Assembly (NCBI RefSeq): GCF_001514115.1
Contig: NZ_KQ948455.1
Span: 420,709 to 484,708 of the forward strand
DNA length: 64,000 bases
Reading direction: 5' to 3'
Origin: Streptomyces olivochromogenes
Lineage (GTDB): Bacteria > Actinomycetota > Actinomycetes > Streptomycetales > Streptomycetaceae
Numbering within the stretch: position 1 is the first letter of the stretch; every line of letters starts with the position of its first letter. A program made the position numbers and the translations under genes. Below the pieces are notes generated by a model. The model saw only the letters and a program-made list of their open reading frames with translations. It had not been told where the DNA came from and ran no database searches. Below, in pieces: positions 1 to 8,586 of this stretch.

Positions 1-1
1 C

Positions 2-1081
2 GATCTCCAGCTGAACTTCTGGGAGTCCCAGGCCCCGAAGATCGAAGGACTCGGCGTCTCGGTCGCCGCCCCCGGCTCGCACGATCCCGGTCCGACCCAG
101 CGGGCCATCGACTGGGTGGGCCGGCTCGACGGCTACGCGCAGTCGGTCGACCAGCGGGTGAAGATGGCCGGCTGGATGGAGACCTTCGCCCAGCGCGGCG
201 GCCAACTGGTCATCCATGGCGCGGCGGTCTCCGACCTGGACTACTTCGCCCGTACGTACGACCTGGTCCTGGTGTCGGCGGGCAAGGGCGAGCTGGTCTC
301 CATGTTCGGCCGGGACGCCGCCCGTTCCCCGTACGCGGAGCCGCAGCGCGCCCTCGCCGTCGCCTACGTCCACGGTCTGGGCCCGCGCCCCGAGCACCCC
401 GACTACGACGCGGTCCGCTGCAACCTGGTCCCCGGCGTCGGCGAGCTCTTCGTCATGCCGACCCTCACCACCTCCGGCCGCGCGGACATCCTCTTCTGGG
501 AGGGCATACCCGGCGGCCCGGTCGACGCCTTCAACGGCATCAAGGACCCCGCCGAACACCTCTCCCTGACCCTGGAACTCATGGAGAAGTTCGTGCCGTG
601 GGAGTACGCCCGGGCCACCAAGGTCGAACTCACCGACGCGAACGGAACGCTGTCCGGACGCTACGCGCCCACCGTCCGCAACCCGATCGGCCGCCTCCCC
701 GGCGGCGGCCTGGTCCTGGGCGTCGCCGACGTGGTCGTCGCCAACGACCCGATCACCGGCCAGGGCTCCAACTCCGCCTCCAAGTGCGCGGCGGCGTACC
801 TCGGCGCGATCCTCGAGCACGAGGACAAGGAGTTCGACGAGGCGTGGATGCGATCCGCGTTCGACCGGTACTGGGACACGGCCCAGCACGTGACGAAGTG
901 GACGAACGCCATGCTGGGCGTGCCGCCGGAGCACGTCCTCAATCTGATCGGGGCCGGGGGGCAGATTCCGGCGGTGGCGCATCGTTTCGCCAATGGGTTC
1001 AACAATCCGGCGGACTTCGAGAACTTCTTCTATGAGCCCGAGAAGACCGAGGCGTACCTGGCTTCCGTGGCCGGGGCCTGA
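2..1081 (+). CDS. StyA-type flavin monooxygenase, 5' truncated
   Basis: Resembles the FAD-dependent epoxidase component of styrene/indole monooxygenases (StyA), which use FADH2 supplied by a separate flavin reductase to epoxidise aryl alkenes. The frame is open from base 2, so about 359 C-terminal residues are present and the N-terminal GxGxxG nucleotide fold lies left of the window. Visible family features are LVLVSAGKGEL near the start and a late FAD-binding stretch, GLVLGVADVV followed by DPITGQGSNS, then an alanine-rich helix. The stop is 16 bases from the convergent NlpC/P60 gene. No reductase partner is visible. The true start and substrate cannot be judged here. Confidence 0.85.
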   Translation, partial: DLQLNFWESQAPKIEGLGVSVAAPGSHDPGPTQRAIDWVGRLDGYAQSVDQRVKMAGWMETFAQRGGQLVIHGAAVSDLDYFARTYDLVLVSAGKGELVSMFGRDAARSPYAEPQRALAVAYVHGLGPRPEHPDYDAVRCNLVPGVGELFVMPTLTTSGRADILFWEGIPGGPVDAFNGIKDPAEHLSLTLELMEKFVPWEYARATKVELTDANGTLSGRYAPTVRNPIGRLPGGGLVLGVADVVVANDPITGQGSNSASKCAAAYLGAILEHEDKEFDEAWMRSAFDRYWDTAQHVTKWTNAMLGVPPEHVLNLIGAGGQIPAVAHRFANGFNNPADFENFFYEPEKTEAYLASVAGA

Positions 1082-1096
1082 GCCTGTCGGGCACTC

Positions 1097-2185
1097 CTAA
1101 TGGGACGCGAGCCTCGGCGGTGTGTAGCGCCGCAGGGGCTTTCCGTCCGGGTCCGGGCGGACGGCTCCGAGCAACGGGTTGGCGGCGATGGGGGAGACCT
1201 TGACGTCGGTTCCCGGTCTCGGGGCCTGCACGACCAGGCCGTCCCCCAGGTACAGGGCGACATGGGTGGCCTCGGGGAAGTAGATCACCAGATCCCCGGG
1301 GCGAAGCTCGCTCAGCGCAATGTGGGGCAAATGGGCCCATTGCTCCTGGCTGGTCCGGGGGATGGGCCGCCCGGCGTGCTCCCAGGCCTGCGAAGTGAGC
1401 CCCGAGCAGTCGTACGCCCCGGGACCCTCGGCCCCCCACACGTACGGCTTCCCGATCTGCTCCACGGCGTACCGCACCGCCTTCTCGCCCTCCTGCGTGG
1501 GCGGCCGCGCACTGCTGAGCGCCCCTGACGCCACGAACTTCTGCTGCGCCTCGGCGACTCCCGACTTCTCCAGCCGGGCGAGCTCGGCGAGCTGGCCGGC
1601 GCTGAGCGAGGCGAGCAGCACCTCGACGTCCTTGAGCCGCCCCCGCACCTCGTCGCGCTCCTTCTTCTGCCGTTCGGCGAGGGCGAGTTGACCGTCGAGC
1701 GCCTTGCGCGCCTTCCGTGCAAGACCGTCGGTCCTGCGCTCCGTTCCCCGCAGCCGGTCGACGGTCTCGACCCGCTCCTGCGCCAGCTGCCCGATCACGT
1801 GCCCCTCGTCCAGGGCGTGCTGCGGATCACGGGCGAGCAGCAGGCGTACGTACGACGAGATCTCGCCGCTGTTCTGGTACTGCTGCCGGGCGAGCCGCCC
1901 CGCCGCCGCGCGGCTGTCGTTCAGCGAGAGGCGGGCCTTGGCGAGGTTCCCGTCGAGCCGGGCGACCTCGGCCTTCTGCTTCCTCAGCTTCTCCGCGGTG
2001 GCGTTGTACGTCTCGGTGGCGCGCTCGGCGTCCTGGTAAAGCTGCTGAAGATCCGTCAGCAACTGGGTCACGGACCGCGCTTCGGCCCCGGGATCCGGCG
2101 CGGCCACCACCGCCGGCGTGGAGGCCAGCAGCGCCCCCGACGCCATCGCGGCCGTACAAGCCAGACGCACAAGCCTTCCTGACAC
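1097..2185 (-). CDS. secreted NlpC/P60 peptidoglycan hydrolase
   Basis: Predicted secreted endopeptidase that cuts peptide stems of peptidoglycan. A 362-residue protein with an N-terminal signal peptide (hydrophobic, Ala-rich to about residue 30), a long charged coiled coil (about residues 35-215) and a C-terminal NlpC/P60 domain. The catalytic Cys is in YDCSGL near residue 259 and the catalytic His in THVALYLGDG. The layout matches the RipA-like coiled-coil hydrolases of Streptomyces. I chose the GTG at 2185 because GGAGGTG lies just upstream and the signal peptide follows directly; a longer ORF adds 21 residues without a signal. A strong hairpin abuts the ribosome site (see 2198-2227). Confidence 0.9.
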   Translation of the reverse strand: MSGRLVRLACTAAMASGALLASTPAVVAAPDPGAEARSVTQLLTDLQQLYQDAERATETYNATAEKLRKQKAEVARLDGNLAKARLSLNDSRAAAGRLARQQYQNSGEISSYVRLLLARDPQHALDEGHVIGQLAQERVETVDRLRGTERRTDGLARKARKALDGQLALAERQKKERDEVRGRLKDVEVLLASLSAGQLAELARLEKSGVAEAQQKFVASGALSSARPPTQEGEKAVRYAVEQIGKPYVWGAEGPGAYDCSGLTSQAWEHAGRPIPRTSQEQWAHLPHIALSELRPGDLVIYFPEATHVALYLGDGLVVQAPRPGTDVKVSPIAANPLLGAVRPDPDGKPLRRYTPPRLASH

Positions 2186-2197
2186 GTCATCACCTCC

Positions 2198-2227
2198 GGT
2201 GCCGAGGTGGTACCTCCACCTCGCACC
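2198..2227 (-). promoter_or_regulatory. hairpin directly upstream of the NlpC/P60 ribosome site
   Basis: An almost perfect inverted repeat (arms GGTGCGAGGTGG and CCGAGGTGGCACC-like, with one bulge) ends next to the GGAGGTG Shine-Dalgarno sequence at 2191-2197. It could be a leader element affecting translation. It is too short to be a ydaO c-di-AMP riboswitch, which precedes some NlpC/P60 genes in actinobacteria. Confidence 0.4.
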
Positions 2228-2287
2228 GGCAGGATCAGGGAGGCGCATCCCGAGCGCGCGCCGACTGACCGGTTCGGCCCAAGAACC

Positions 2288-2596
2288 TCACTCGTCGGCG
2301 TGGGACTCCGGCGTGGCTCCCGCACTCTTGCCGCCGGGCTTGGACCAGGGCCACTTGCGCCCGCTCCCCGCGTCGCCCGAGGGGTCGTACGCGTACTTCC
2401 ACGCCTGGTGCAGCCCCAGTCGCTTGCTCACCCGCGCCTGGACCCGCCGGTAGACGAGCACGGTCGGCGGGCCGCCGTCGGCATCCGGAACCGGAACCCG
2501 GTACACCTTCGGCGGGTGTCCGGTCAGACCGAGCAGGACGGGCAGTACACGCCCGTCCAGCGGGCCGCCCTCGAAGGGGGTGTCTTCGCTCTTCAC
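2288..2596 (-). CDS. conserved hypothetical protein, about 102 aa
   Basis: Small soluble protein beginning VKSEDTPFEGGPLDGRVLPV, with a middle stretch KVYRVPVPDADGGPPTVLVY and a basic, Trp-containing C-terminal half. I do not recognise a domain with known function. The GTG at 2596 is preferred because the longer ORF would run into the end of the TetR gene at 2622. It lies between that regulator and the NlpC/P60 gene on the same strand, with 25 bases to the former, so read-through from the TetR gene is possible. Confidence 0.65.
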   Translation of the reverse strand: MKSEDTPFEGGPLDGRVLPVLLGLTGHPPKVYRVPVPDADGGPPTVLVYRRVQARVSKRLGLHQAWKYAYDPSGDAGSGRKWPWSKPGGKSAGATPESHADE

Positions 2597-2621
2597 GGCA
2601 CCAGTGTCACAAACGCACCCG

Positions 2622-3347
2622 TCACAGCAGCCGCGCGGCGTCACCGATCACCGGAAGAACCGCCCGGGCCAGCTTTCCCAGGGCCCCGTCCCGCCCCTCC
2701 AGGGCGAGTGCGGCCTGCACCACGCCGGCGGTCTGCGGATCGCGTCCGGCACTGACCACGAGCATCGCCACGAACTGCTCCACGAGCCAGTCCCGCAGCT
2801 CGTCCAACGGCGGCTCCTTGCCCCCGTCCAGCCAGCTCAGCGAGGCGCCCTCCACCGCCGTGATCCACATCCGCACGGTCATCCGCAGCCGTCGCCCCGG
2901 ATCCTTCACGCCCAGATGATCCAGAATGTGCTCCGCCGCCGCCCGCCGCACGCCGTCCACTATGGCCGTCGTCCTGGAGGTCTCGACGACACTGCCTCCC
3001 TGGAGCAACGCGGTGAACCCGGCGTCGTGCTGGTCCACGAACGCCAGGTAGCGATCCAGGGCCCGGGCCAGCCGCTCGCTCAACGGCCCCTCGGGGGGCT
3101 CCGCGAAGCAGTGCTCCAGATCCTCCGCGGCGGACCGCAGGGCGGCCTCGTACAGCTGCTGCTTGCCGCCCGGGAAGTACCGGTACACAAGAGGCCGCGA
3201 CACGCCCGCCGCCTCCGCCACGTCGTCGAGCGAGACCTCCTCGGGTGCCCGGTGCGCGAAGAGGGACAGCGCCGCTTCGAGAAGCTGCGAGCGCCGCTCC
3301 TCGACACTCAGCCGGCGGTATGCGGGGGTGGGAGCCTGCGAGGTCAT
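2622..3347 (-). CDS. TetR-family transcriptional regulator
   Basis: A 241-residue one-component repressor. Residues about 12-60 form the TetR DNA-binding domain: EERRSQLLEAALSLFA, then VSLDDVAEAAGVSRPLVYRY, the classic helix-turn-helix with the YRYF signature. The all-helical C-terminal half would bind ligand. ATG 3347 gives the usual short N-terminal arm; upstream extension in this frame is a long high-GC open frame with no family match. The next gene upstream on the same strand is the AurF-like oxygenase, with a 209-base spacer containing a large inverted repeat. Control of the two diiron genes is plausible but unproven. Confidence 0.9.
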   Translation of the reverse strand: MTSQAPTPAYRRLSVEERRSQLLEAALSLFAHRAPEEVSLDDVAEAAGVSRPLVYRYFPGGKQQLYEAALRSAAEDLEHCFAEPPEGPLSERLARALDRYLAFVDQHDAGFTALLQGGSVVETSRTTAIVDGVRRAAAEHILDHLGVKDPGRRLRMTVRMWITAVEGASLSWLDGGKEPPLDELRDWLVEQFVAMLVVSAGRDPQTAGVVQAALALEGRDGALGKLARAVLPVIGDAARLL

Positions 3348-3416
3348 ATCGGCAGCGTAACGGCCAGGACACGAGCCCCCACTCACCCGCAGCCGCCGGA
3401 CTGCGCAAGGGGCCGT

Positions 3417-3515
3417 GGCGGTACGTCGCAAGCCCGTCGCGCACGTTCGGATCGAGCAGCGGCTCCCTTGCCCGGCCCACGTCTGATCCGGCGGCGACGG
3501 GCTCGACGTACCGCC
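3417..3515. repeat. 22-bp inverted repeat with 53-bp loop
   Basis: Arms 3417-3440 and 3494-3515 are perfectly complementary over 22 bases apart from a 2-base bulge in the left arm. Key arm sequence: GGCGGTACGTCG then AGCCCGTCGC. The loop contains a further GGATC/GATCC pair. It lies in the gap between the end of the AurF-like gene (3557) and the start of the TetR gene (3347). It could terminate the AurF transcript, or be a mobile palindromic element. Confidence 0.6.
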
Positions 3516-3556
3516 GCGGCCCCGACCCACCCACCGATCCCGCGGGCGCCCCGCCC

Positions 3557-4486
3557 TCAGGCCAGCAGCCCCGACGCCTTCCACAGCCGCCGCCCGACTC
3601 CCCGCAGCACCCCGATGTCGTCCAGGAAGTCGGTCAGCCGCTTGGCGCCGGTCTGCATGACCTCCCGCCGGTGCCCGCTCGCCCGCACCTGCGCCACGGC
3701 CTCCCGCTGGTCGAGGCCGACGTTCGGGTAGACCTCGGGATTGACGAAGGCGACGGAGAAGATCCGGGCGAACTCCCCCGACGTCACCCGCGTGAACTCC
3801 TGCGACCACCGCGGCGCCGTCACCATCTGCCGCCGCAGCTCCTCCCGCGCGTACCGCACGTGCCGCGCCTCCTCCACCACGTGGATGCGCGTGACCCCTC
3901 GTACGAGGCTCTGCACCCGCTCGTCCGGAAAGGTCAGCCGCTGCATCCAGTCGAGGATCTCCTCGCCGAGCAGAGTCGCCGTGAAGGACCCGGGCGTGGT
4001 CGAGATGGTCTTGAAGACCCGTCCCAGATTCAGATGGGTCCGGCTCACCGGGTAGTACGGCGTTCCACCGCGCGAGATCAGCCGGGCGAACATCTTCGAG
4101 TGCCGGCACTCGTCCTCGATCTCGGTCAGCGCGTAGCGCACATGCGCACTCGTCGCCGCCTTGTCGTAAATGTGCCGCACCAGCAGCTGCATCAGAATGA
4201 TCTCGAACCAGATCCCCAGCGAAGCCAGCGCGGCGGCCTCGTGGTGCGAGAGCAGAATCCGCTGCTCCTCACTCATCCGCTTCCACAGCGGGGTGTCGTA
4301 CAGCGACACCAGCTCCGGCGGCCAGAACCACTTGCCCTCCTCGAAGGGCGCGTCCCAGTCCAGCTCCTTGTCCGGGTCGAAGGAGTGCTTGGCGGAGGAG
4401 TCGAGCAGCCGCTCGGCGACCTGCTCCCGGTCCTTGAGCAGACCGAGCGCATCGCGCAGCATGTCCACTTCCGTCACGGTCGTCAT
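3557..4486 (-). CDS. AurF-like diiron N-oxygenase family protein
   Basis: Belongs to the p-aminobenzoate N-oxygenase AurF-like family (ferritin-like four-helix bundle with a non-haem diiron site). AurF oxidises an aryl amine to nitro; many relatives have unknown substrates. 309 residues from ATG 4486, which is preceded by an AGGTGGGA ribosome site. Candidate iron ligands are in TEIEDECRHSKMF and VEEARHVRYAREEL (ExxxH/ExxRH patterns) with additional Glu in SHHEAAAL and LLGEEILDW. Divergent from a second ferritin-like gene across about 150 bases, so the two are probably coregulated. The substrate is not predictable from context. Confidence 0.8.
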   Translation of the reverse strand: MTTVTEVDMLRDALGLLKDREQVAERLLDSSAKHSFDPDKELDWDAPFEEGKWFWPPELVSLYDTPLWKRMSEEQRILLSHHEAAALASLGIWFEIILMQLLVRHIYDKAATSAHVRYALTEIEDECRHSKMFARLISRGGTPYYPVSRTHLNLGRVFKTISTTPGSFTATLLGEEILDWMQRLTFPDERVQSLVRGVTRIHVVEEARHVRYAREELRRQMVTAPRWSQEFTRVTSGEFARIFSVAFVNPEVYPNVGLDQREAVAQVRASGHRREVMQTGAKRLTDFLDDIGVLRGVGRRLWKASGLLA

Positions 4487-4636
4487 GGCTGTTCCCACCT
4501 CGTCGTACGGGATCAAGTACGGCATCCATCCGGGTTACCGACGGTCACGACTTATGAGACTGCCTGTCAGCAAGCTCGTCAATCCCTTGCGCGCGACTTG
4601 TTGACGACGCGTCTACCCCGTGTGAGCCTGCGATGT

Positions 4637-5743
4637 ATGCCGACGCACGAGCTGTACGCCAAGGACCCGGGAGACCCCCGCTGGCAGGTACCGGCCTCAG
4701 GGGCGGCACGCTTCAGCTGGGAGTACGACGACGGCCGCGACCGACTCCTCGCCCTGTACCAGAAGGGCAAGGACAAACAGTGGGACGGCCAGAAGAGAAT
4801 CGACTGGGATCTGGAGGTCGACCCCTATGACCCCCTCGGTACCCCCGACGAGTCGATGACCCTCTACGGGACCCCGCACTGGGCGAAGATGACCGACCGG
4901 GACAAGGGCGAGCTGCGCAAGCACTACGCGTCCTGGCAGTTCAGCCAGTTCCTGCACGGTGAGCAGGGGGCCATGGTCTGCGCGGCGCGCATCGTCGAGT
5001 CGGTCCCCGACCTCGACGCGAAGTTCTACTCGGCCACCCAGACCATGGACGAGGCCCGCCACGCCGAGATCTACGCCCGCTTCCTTCAGGAGAAGATCGG
5101 GATGCTCTACCCGATCAACGACAACCTGCGGTCACTCCTCGGCGACACCCTCCGGGACTCCCGCTGGGACATGCCGTACCTCGGGATGCAGGTCCTCATA
5201 GAGGGCCTGGCCCTGGCGGCCTTCGGCATGATCAGGGACACCACCGACAAGCCCCTCCCCAAGCAGATCCTCGCGTACGTGATGCAGGACGAGGCCCGCC
5301 ATGTCGCCTTCGGTCGGATGGCGCTGCGCGACTACTACACACAACTCTCCGACGCCGAACTCCGCGAGCGCGAGGAATTCGTCATCGAGGGCTGCTACTT
5401 GATGCGGGACCGGCTGCGCGGCGTCGAGGTCCTGGAGAACTTCGGCATCCCGAAGGCCGAGGCCGAGGAATACAGCGAGCAGTCCGAATTCCTGCGCCTC
5501 TTCCGCCAGTTGCTCTTCAGCCGCATCGTCCCGTGCGTCAAGGACATCGGCCTGTGGGGCGAACGCCTCCAGCGGGCCTACGTCGACATGGGCGTCTTCG
5601 GGATGGGCGACTCCAACCTCGACCTGCTGATGGCCCAGGACGAGGAGGTGGCCGAGCGGTTGGACGCGGAGCGGTTCGCGGCGGAGGAGAGGGAGCGGGT
5701 GGCGGAGGTGGCGGAGATGATCGAGGAGGGCGAGGACTCGTAA
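4637..5743 (+). CDS. ferritin-like diiron protein (DEARH type)
   Basis: 368-residue ferritin-like protein with two DEARH metal-binding motifs, MDEARHAEIYARF and QDEARHVAFGRM, as in R2-like and other ferritin-like oxidases. The C-terminus is very acidic. Start taken at ATG 4637; an in-frame GTG at 4622 is possible, and no clear ribosome site separates them. Because it faces the AurF-like gene, the two diiron proteins may act in the same oxidation pathway or respond to the same signal through the nearby TetR regulator. That link is inferred from position only. Confidence 0.75.
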   Translation: MPTHELYAKDPGDPRWQVPASGAARFSWEYDDGRDRLLALYQKGKDKQWDGQKRIDWDLEVDPYDPLGTPDESMTLYGTPHWAKMTDRDKGELRKHYASWQFSQFLHGEQGAMVCAARIVESVPDLDAKFYSATQTMDEARHAEIYARFLQEKIGMLYPINDNLRSLLGDTLRDSRWDMPYLGMQVLIEGLALAAFGMIRDTTDKPLPKQILAYVMQDEARHVAFGRMALRDYYTQLSDAELREREEFVIEGCYLMRDRLRGVEVLENFGIPKAEAEEYSEQSEFLRLFRQLLFSRIVPCVKDIGLWGERLQRAYVDMGVFGMGDSNLDLLMAQDEEVAERLDAERFAAEERERVAEVAEMIEEGEDS

Positions 5744-5812
5744 GGCGGACCGCCGGAAACGGCCCGCTCAAACACGCGTGCGCAGGCCCACCCCGACCGC
5801 CATGCTCACACC

Positions 5813-6721
5813 ATGACAGCCACCCCGAACCCTGGTCTCTCCCCCCACGCCCTGGCCCGCCGCAGCCTGGAGGGCCTGGCCCTGGGCGACGCCTTCGGCG
5901 AACGCTGGTTCCCCCTCTTCCGGGACCGCCCCCAGGCGTACGAGGAGATCCGCGCCCGGCGCACCCCTGAGGAACCGGACTGGCACTGGACGGACGACAC
6001 GGCCATGGCACTCGGCATCCTCCGTGTCCTCGACGAACACGGCGAGATCCGGCAACCGGAACTGGCCCAGGCCTTCGCCCTCGGCTACGACGCCGATCCG
6101 GCCCGGGGCTACGGCTACGGCATGCACCAGCTGCTCCCGCGCCTCCTCCAGGAGCCGGACCGCTGGGCGGAGTTGGCGCGCGGCCTCTTCGACGGCGAGG
6201 GCAGCCTCGGCAATGGCGCGGCGATGCGGGTGGCTCCGCTGGGCGCCTGGTTCCGGCGCGACCTGCGCCTGGTGATCGCACAGGCGACGCTGTCGGCGGA
6301 GGTGACCCACGCCCACCCGGAGGGCATCGCGGGCGCGGTGGCGGTGGCCGTAGCGGCGGCGCTGTCCACCCGGTGGGACCTGAACATCCACACGGTGGTG
6401 GAGGCCACGCCCGACAGCGCGGTCCGCGAGGGGCTGCGGCGTGCCGCGGGGCTCCCCTTCACCACCGAACCCTGGAAGGCCGCGGACATCCTCGGCAACG
6501 GCCATCGGGTTCGCGCCGACGACACCGTTCCCTTCGCCGTCTGGTGCGCCGCCCGCCACCCCGACGACCTGACCTCGGCCCTGTGGAGCACGGCGGAGGG
6601 CTTCGGCGACGTCGACACGACCTGCGCCATCACGGGCGGCATCGTGGGCGCCCGGACAGGAGTGGGGCACGTACCCCAGGAATGGCTGAGCCGCCGCGAG
6701 CCGGTACCCGGCGCCGCCTAG
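5813..6721 (+). CDS. ADP-ribosylglycohydrolase (DraG family)
   Basis: 302-residue enzyme of the ADP-ribosylglycohydrolase fold, which removes ADP-ribose from proteins or small molecules using two Mg ions. Motifs: GLALGDAFG near the N-terminus, the metal-binding WTDDTAMALG (about residues 62-71), GSLGNGAAMRVAPLG mid-protein, and the second metal motif GDVDTTCAITGGIVGA near residue 275. Starts at ATG 5813, 69 bases after the ferritin-like gene on the same strand. The target of de-ADP-ribosylation is unknown. Confidence 0.9.
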   Translation: MTATPNPGLSPHALARRSLEGLALGDAFGERWFPLFRDRPQAYEEIRARRTPEEPDWHWTDDTAMALGILRVLDEHGEIRQPELAQAFALGYDADPARGYGYGMHQLLPRLLQEPDRWAELARGLFDGEGSLGNGAAMRVAPLGAWFRRDLRLVIAQATLSAEVTHAHPEGIAGAVAVAVAAALSTRWDLNIHTVVEATPDSAVREGLRRAAGLPFTTEPWKAADILGNGHRVRADDTVPFAVWCAARHPDDLTSALWSTAEGFGDVDTTCAITGGIVGARTGVGHVPQEWLSRREPVPGAA

Positions 6722-6739
6722 GCCGCGCCGGGCACTGCC

Positions 6740-7459
6740 TCAGTTGTTCCAGCTCTCGTCGTACGGGTCGTGCGGGGTCGGGACCGGTTTGGCCGCGGTG
6801 ACGTCGAGGAACGGGATGCGGCCGTCGTTGACGGGGTCCTTGGTCTGCTTGGCGGTGTAGGTGCCGGTGACCTGGAGCCAGGTGTCGGGCTGAAGGACGG
6901 GCGGGATGTGGCCGGTCAGGCCGATCTTGACCGGCTGGGCGTCGGCGGCACAGCAGTTGAGGGCCATCCGGACCAGGTACGGGGTCCCGTCCTCGGCGAG
7001 GGCGACGAAGCCGGTGACTTCGACCCGCCGGTGGGCCAGGGTGCGGCCGCGGTCGTAGGCGGCGCGGCCCGCGTAGTCGACGACGCCGAGCGGGAGCGGG
7101 TCGGTGGCCGGCAGGGACGGGTAGGCGAGGGGTGCCTGCAGGGCCGTACCGGCGTGCATGGCGCTGTAGGAGCCGAGCGCGGGCGGGGAGACCAGGATCA
7201 GGGCGAGGAGGGGGAGGACGAGGAGCCAGGCGACACGGGGTTCGCGGTGGACGTGCCCATGCCCGTCGCCGGCCTCACCCCGGCCCCGCCGCTCGTACCA
7301 GACCGTCGCCACCGCCGCCATGATCAGCACGACCCCGGCGGCCAGCAGCAACGGCCGCAGTCCCGCCTTGACGTATCGCAGGTAGAGGTCGGTGAGTCCG
7401 GCGTGCAGGACCGCCGCGCCGACGAGGAACAGGACCGCCGCCTGTGCCTGCCGGTTCAC
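6740..7459 (-). CDS. TIGR03943-family membrane protein
   Basis: 239-residue protein with N-terminal membrane segments (about residues 5-25, 33-52 and 78-97), a His-rich loop (GDGHGHVHREP) and a C-terminal extracytoplasmic domain with LNCCAADAQ. This matches the TIGR03943/YcgQ-type subunit usually encoded beside a YcgR-type permease. GTG 7459 overlaps the permease stop codon (GTGA), so translation is coupled. The pair is of unknown transport function. I looked for a Zur box upstream and saw none. Confidence 0.8.
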   Translation of the reverse strand: MNRQAQAAVLFLVGAAVLHAGLTDLYLRYVKAGLRPLLLAAGVVLIMAAVATVWYERRGRGEAGDGHGHVHREPRVAWLLVLPLLALILVSPPALGSYSAMHAGTALQAPLAYPSLPATDPLPLGVVDYAGRAAYDRGRTLAHRRVEVTGFVALAEDGTPYLVRMALNCCAADAQPVKIGLTGHIPPVLQPDTWLQVTGTYTAKQTKDPVNDGRIPFLDVTAAKPVPTPHDPYDESWNN

Positions 7460-8586
7460 AGCAGCACCGTCCCGACGAGGACCGAGCCGAGGATGGCCAG
7501 GGCGAAGGTGGCGGGCGCGAACCGCAGGGCGAACCCGCGGCCGAACGTGCCCGCCTGCATGGCGAAGAGTTTCAGGTCGATCATCGGTCCCACCACGAGG
7601 AAGGCCAGCCGCGCGGTCAGCGAGAACTGGGTCAGCGAGGAGACGACGAACGCGTCGGCCTCGGAGCAGATGGACAGCAGCACGGCGAGGACCGCGAGGG
7701 CGAGGATCGCCACCACCGGGTTGGCGGCCGCGGCGTGCAGCCAGGTCGCCGGGACGACGGCCTTCAGGGTGGCCGCCGCCATCGCCCCGATGACGAGGAA
7801 CCCGCCGGCGTGCATCACGTCGTGCCGTACGGAATCCCAGAACGCGGCGCCCTTGCCGAGCCCCTCGTGCGAGGGCCGGGCCGGCGGCCGCATCCAGTCC
7901 GCCCGCCCCAGCCGCTGCCACAGCCAGCCCATCACGCAGGCCACGAGCAGGCTCGCCACGAACCGGGCGAGGACCATCTCGGGGTTGCGGGGGAACGCGA
8001 CGGCGGTGGCCGTCAGCACGATCGGGTTGATCGCGGGCGCCGACAGCAGGAACGCCAGCGCCGCCGCGGGCGTGACCCCCCGCCGTACCAGCGCCCCCGC
8101 CACCGGCACCGACGCGCACTCGCAGCCGGGCAGCACCGCCCCGGCCATCCCGGCGACCGGCACGGCCAGCGCGGGCCGCTTCGGCAGCGCCCGGGCGAAG
8201 AACGCCGGTGGCACGAACACCGCGATGACCGCCGACAGCAGCACACCGAGGACGAGGAAGGGCAGCGCCTGGCAGACCACCGCGACGAACACGGTCATCC
8301 AGCTCTGCATCACCGGCGCCGACAGCGCCCGGCGGATCGGCCCCTGCGCCACCACCAGGACGAGCAGCAGCATGACCAGGACGAGCGGCGAGTTGAACTG
8401 CCAGCCCTGGGAAGCGGCCGCCTGCTCCCTCGGACCGTCCGGTGCGGCCGCCTGCTCCCTCGGACCGTCCGGTGCGGCCGACTGTTCCCTCGGACCGTCC
8501 GGTGCGGCCGTCTGTTCCCGTGGACCGTCGGGTGCGTCCGCGTCGCGGTGGTCGGCCCCGGGCGGGACCGCTTTGGTGGTGCTCAC
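7456..8586 (-). CDS. YcgR/DUF318-type permease
   Basis: 376-residue multi-pass permease. A hydrophilic N-terminal region (about 85 residues, with four decapeptide repeats) precedes roughly eight membrane helices. PGCECASVPVAGALVRRG and SAPAINPIVLTATAVAF are the typical conserved segments, and ICSEADAFVVSSL occurs in the second half. GTG 8586 is preceded by GGAGGT. The downstream gene overlaps by four bases. The family is related to ArsP-like permeases; the substrate here is unknown. The repeat-bearing N-terminus is unusual. Confidence 0.85.
   Translation of the reverse strand: MSTTKAVPPGADHRDADAPDGPREQTAAPDGPREQSAAPDGPREQAAAPDGPREQAAASQGWQFNSPLVLVMLLLVLVVAQGPIRRALSAPVMQSWMTVFVAVVCQALPFLVLGVLLSAVIAVFVPPAFFARALPKRPALAVPVAGMAGAVLPGCECASVPVAGALVRRGVTPAAALAFLLSAPAINPIVLTATAVAFPRNPEMVLARFVASLLVACVMGWLWQRLGRADWMRPPARPSHEGLGKGAAFWDSVRHDVMHAGGFLVIGAMAAATLKAVVPATWLHAAAANPVVAILALAVLAVLLSICSEADAFVVSSLTQFSLTARLAFLVVGPMIDLKLFAMQAGTFGRGFALRFAPATFALAILGSVLVGTVLL
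8414..8533. repeat. four in-frame 30-bp tandem repeats
   Basis: Four consecutive 30-base units (8414-8443, 8444-8473, 8474-8503, 8504-8533) inside the permease gene, each encoding DGPREQxAAP-like decapeptides. The first two are nearly identical, while the last two vary in the Ala/Ser/Thr position. This suggests recent slippage in a disordered cytoplasmic linker. Confidence 0.9.

Noticed and set aside
2186..2290. ydaO c-di-AMP riboswitch before the NlpC/P60 gene
   Set aside because: The leader is only about 100 bases to the next gene and lacks the conserved multi-helix pattern; only a simple hairpin is present.
3245..5743. 832-residue protein covering the AurF region
   Set aside because: The first ~460 residues are antisense shadow of the AurF-like gene; only the part from 4637 has family motifs.
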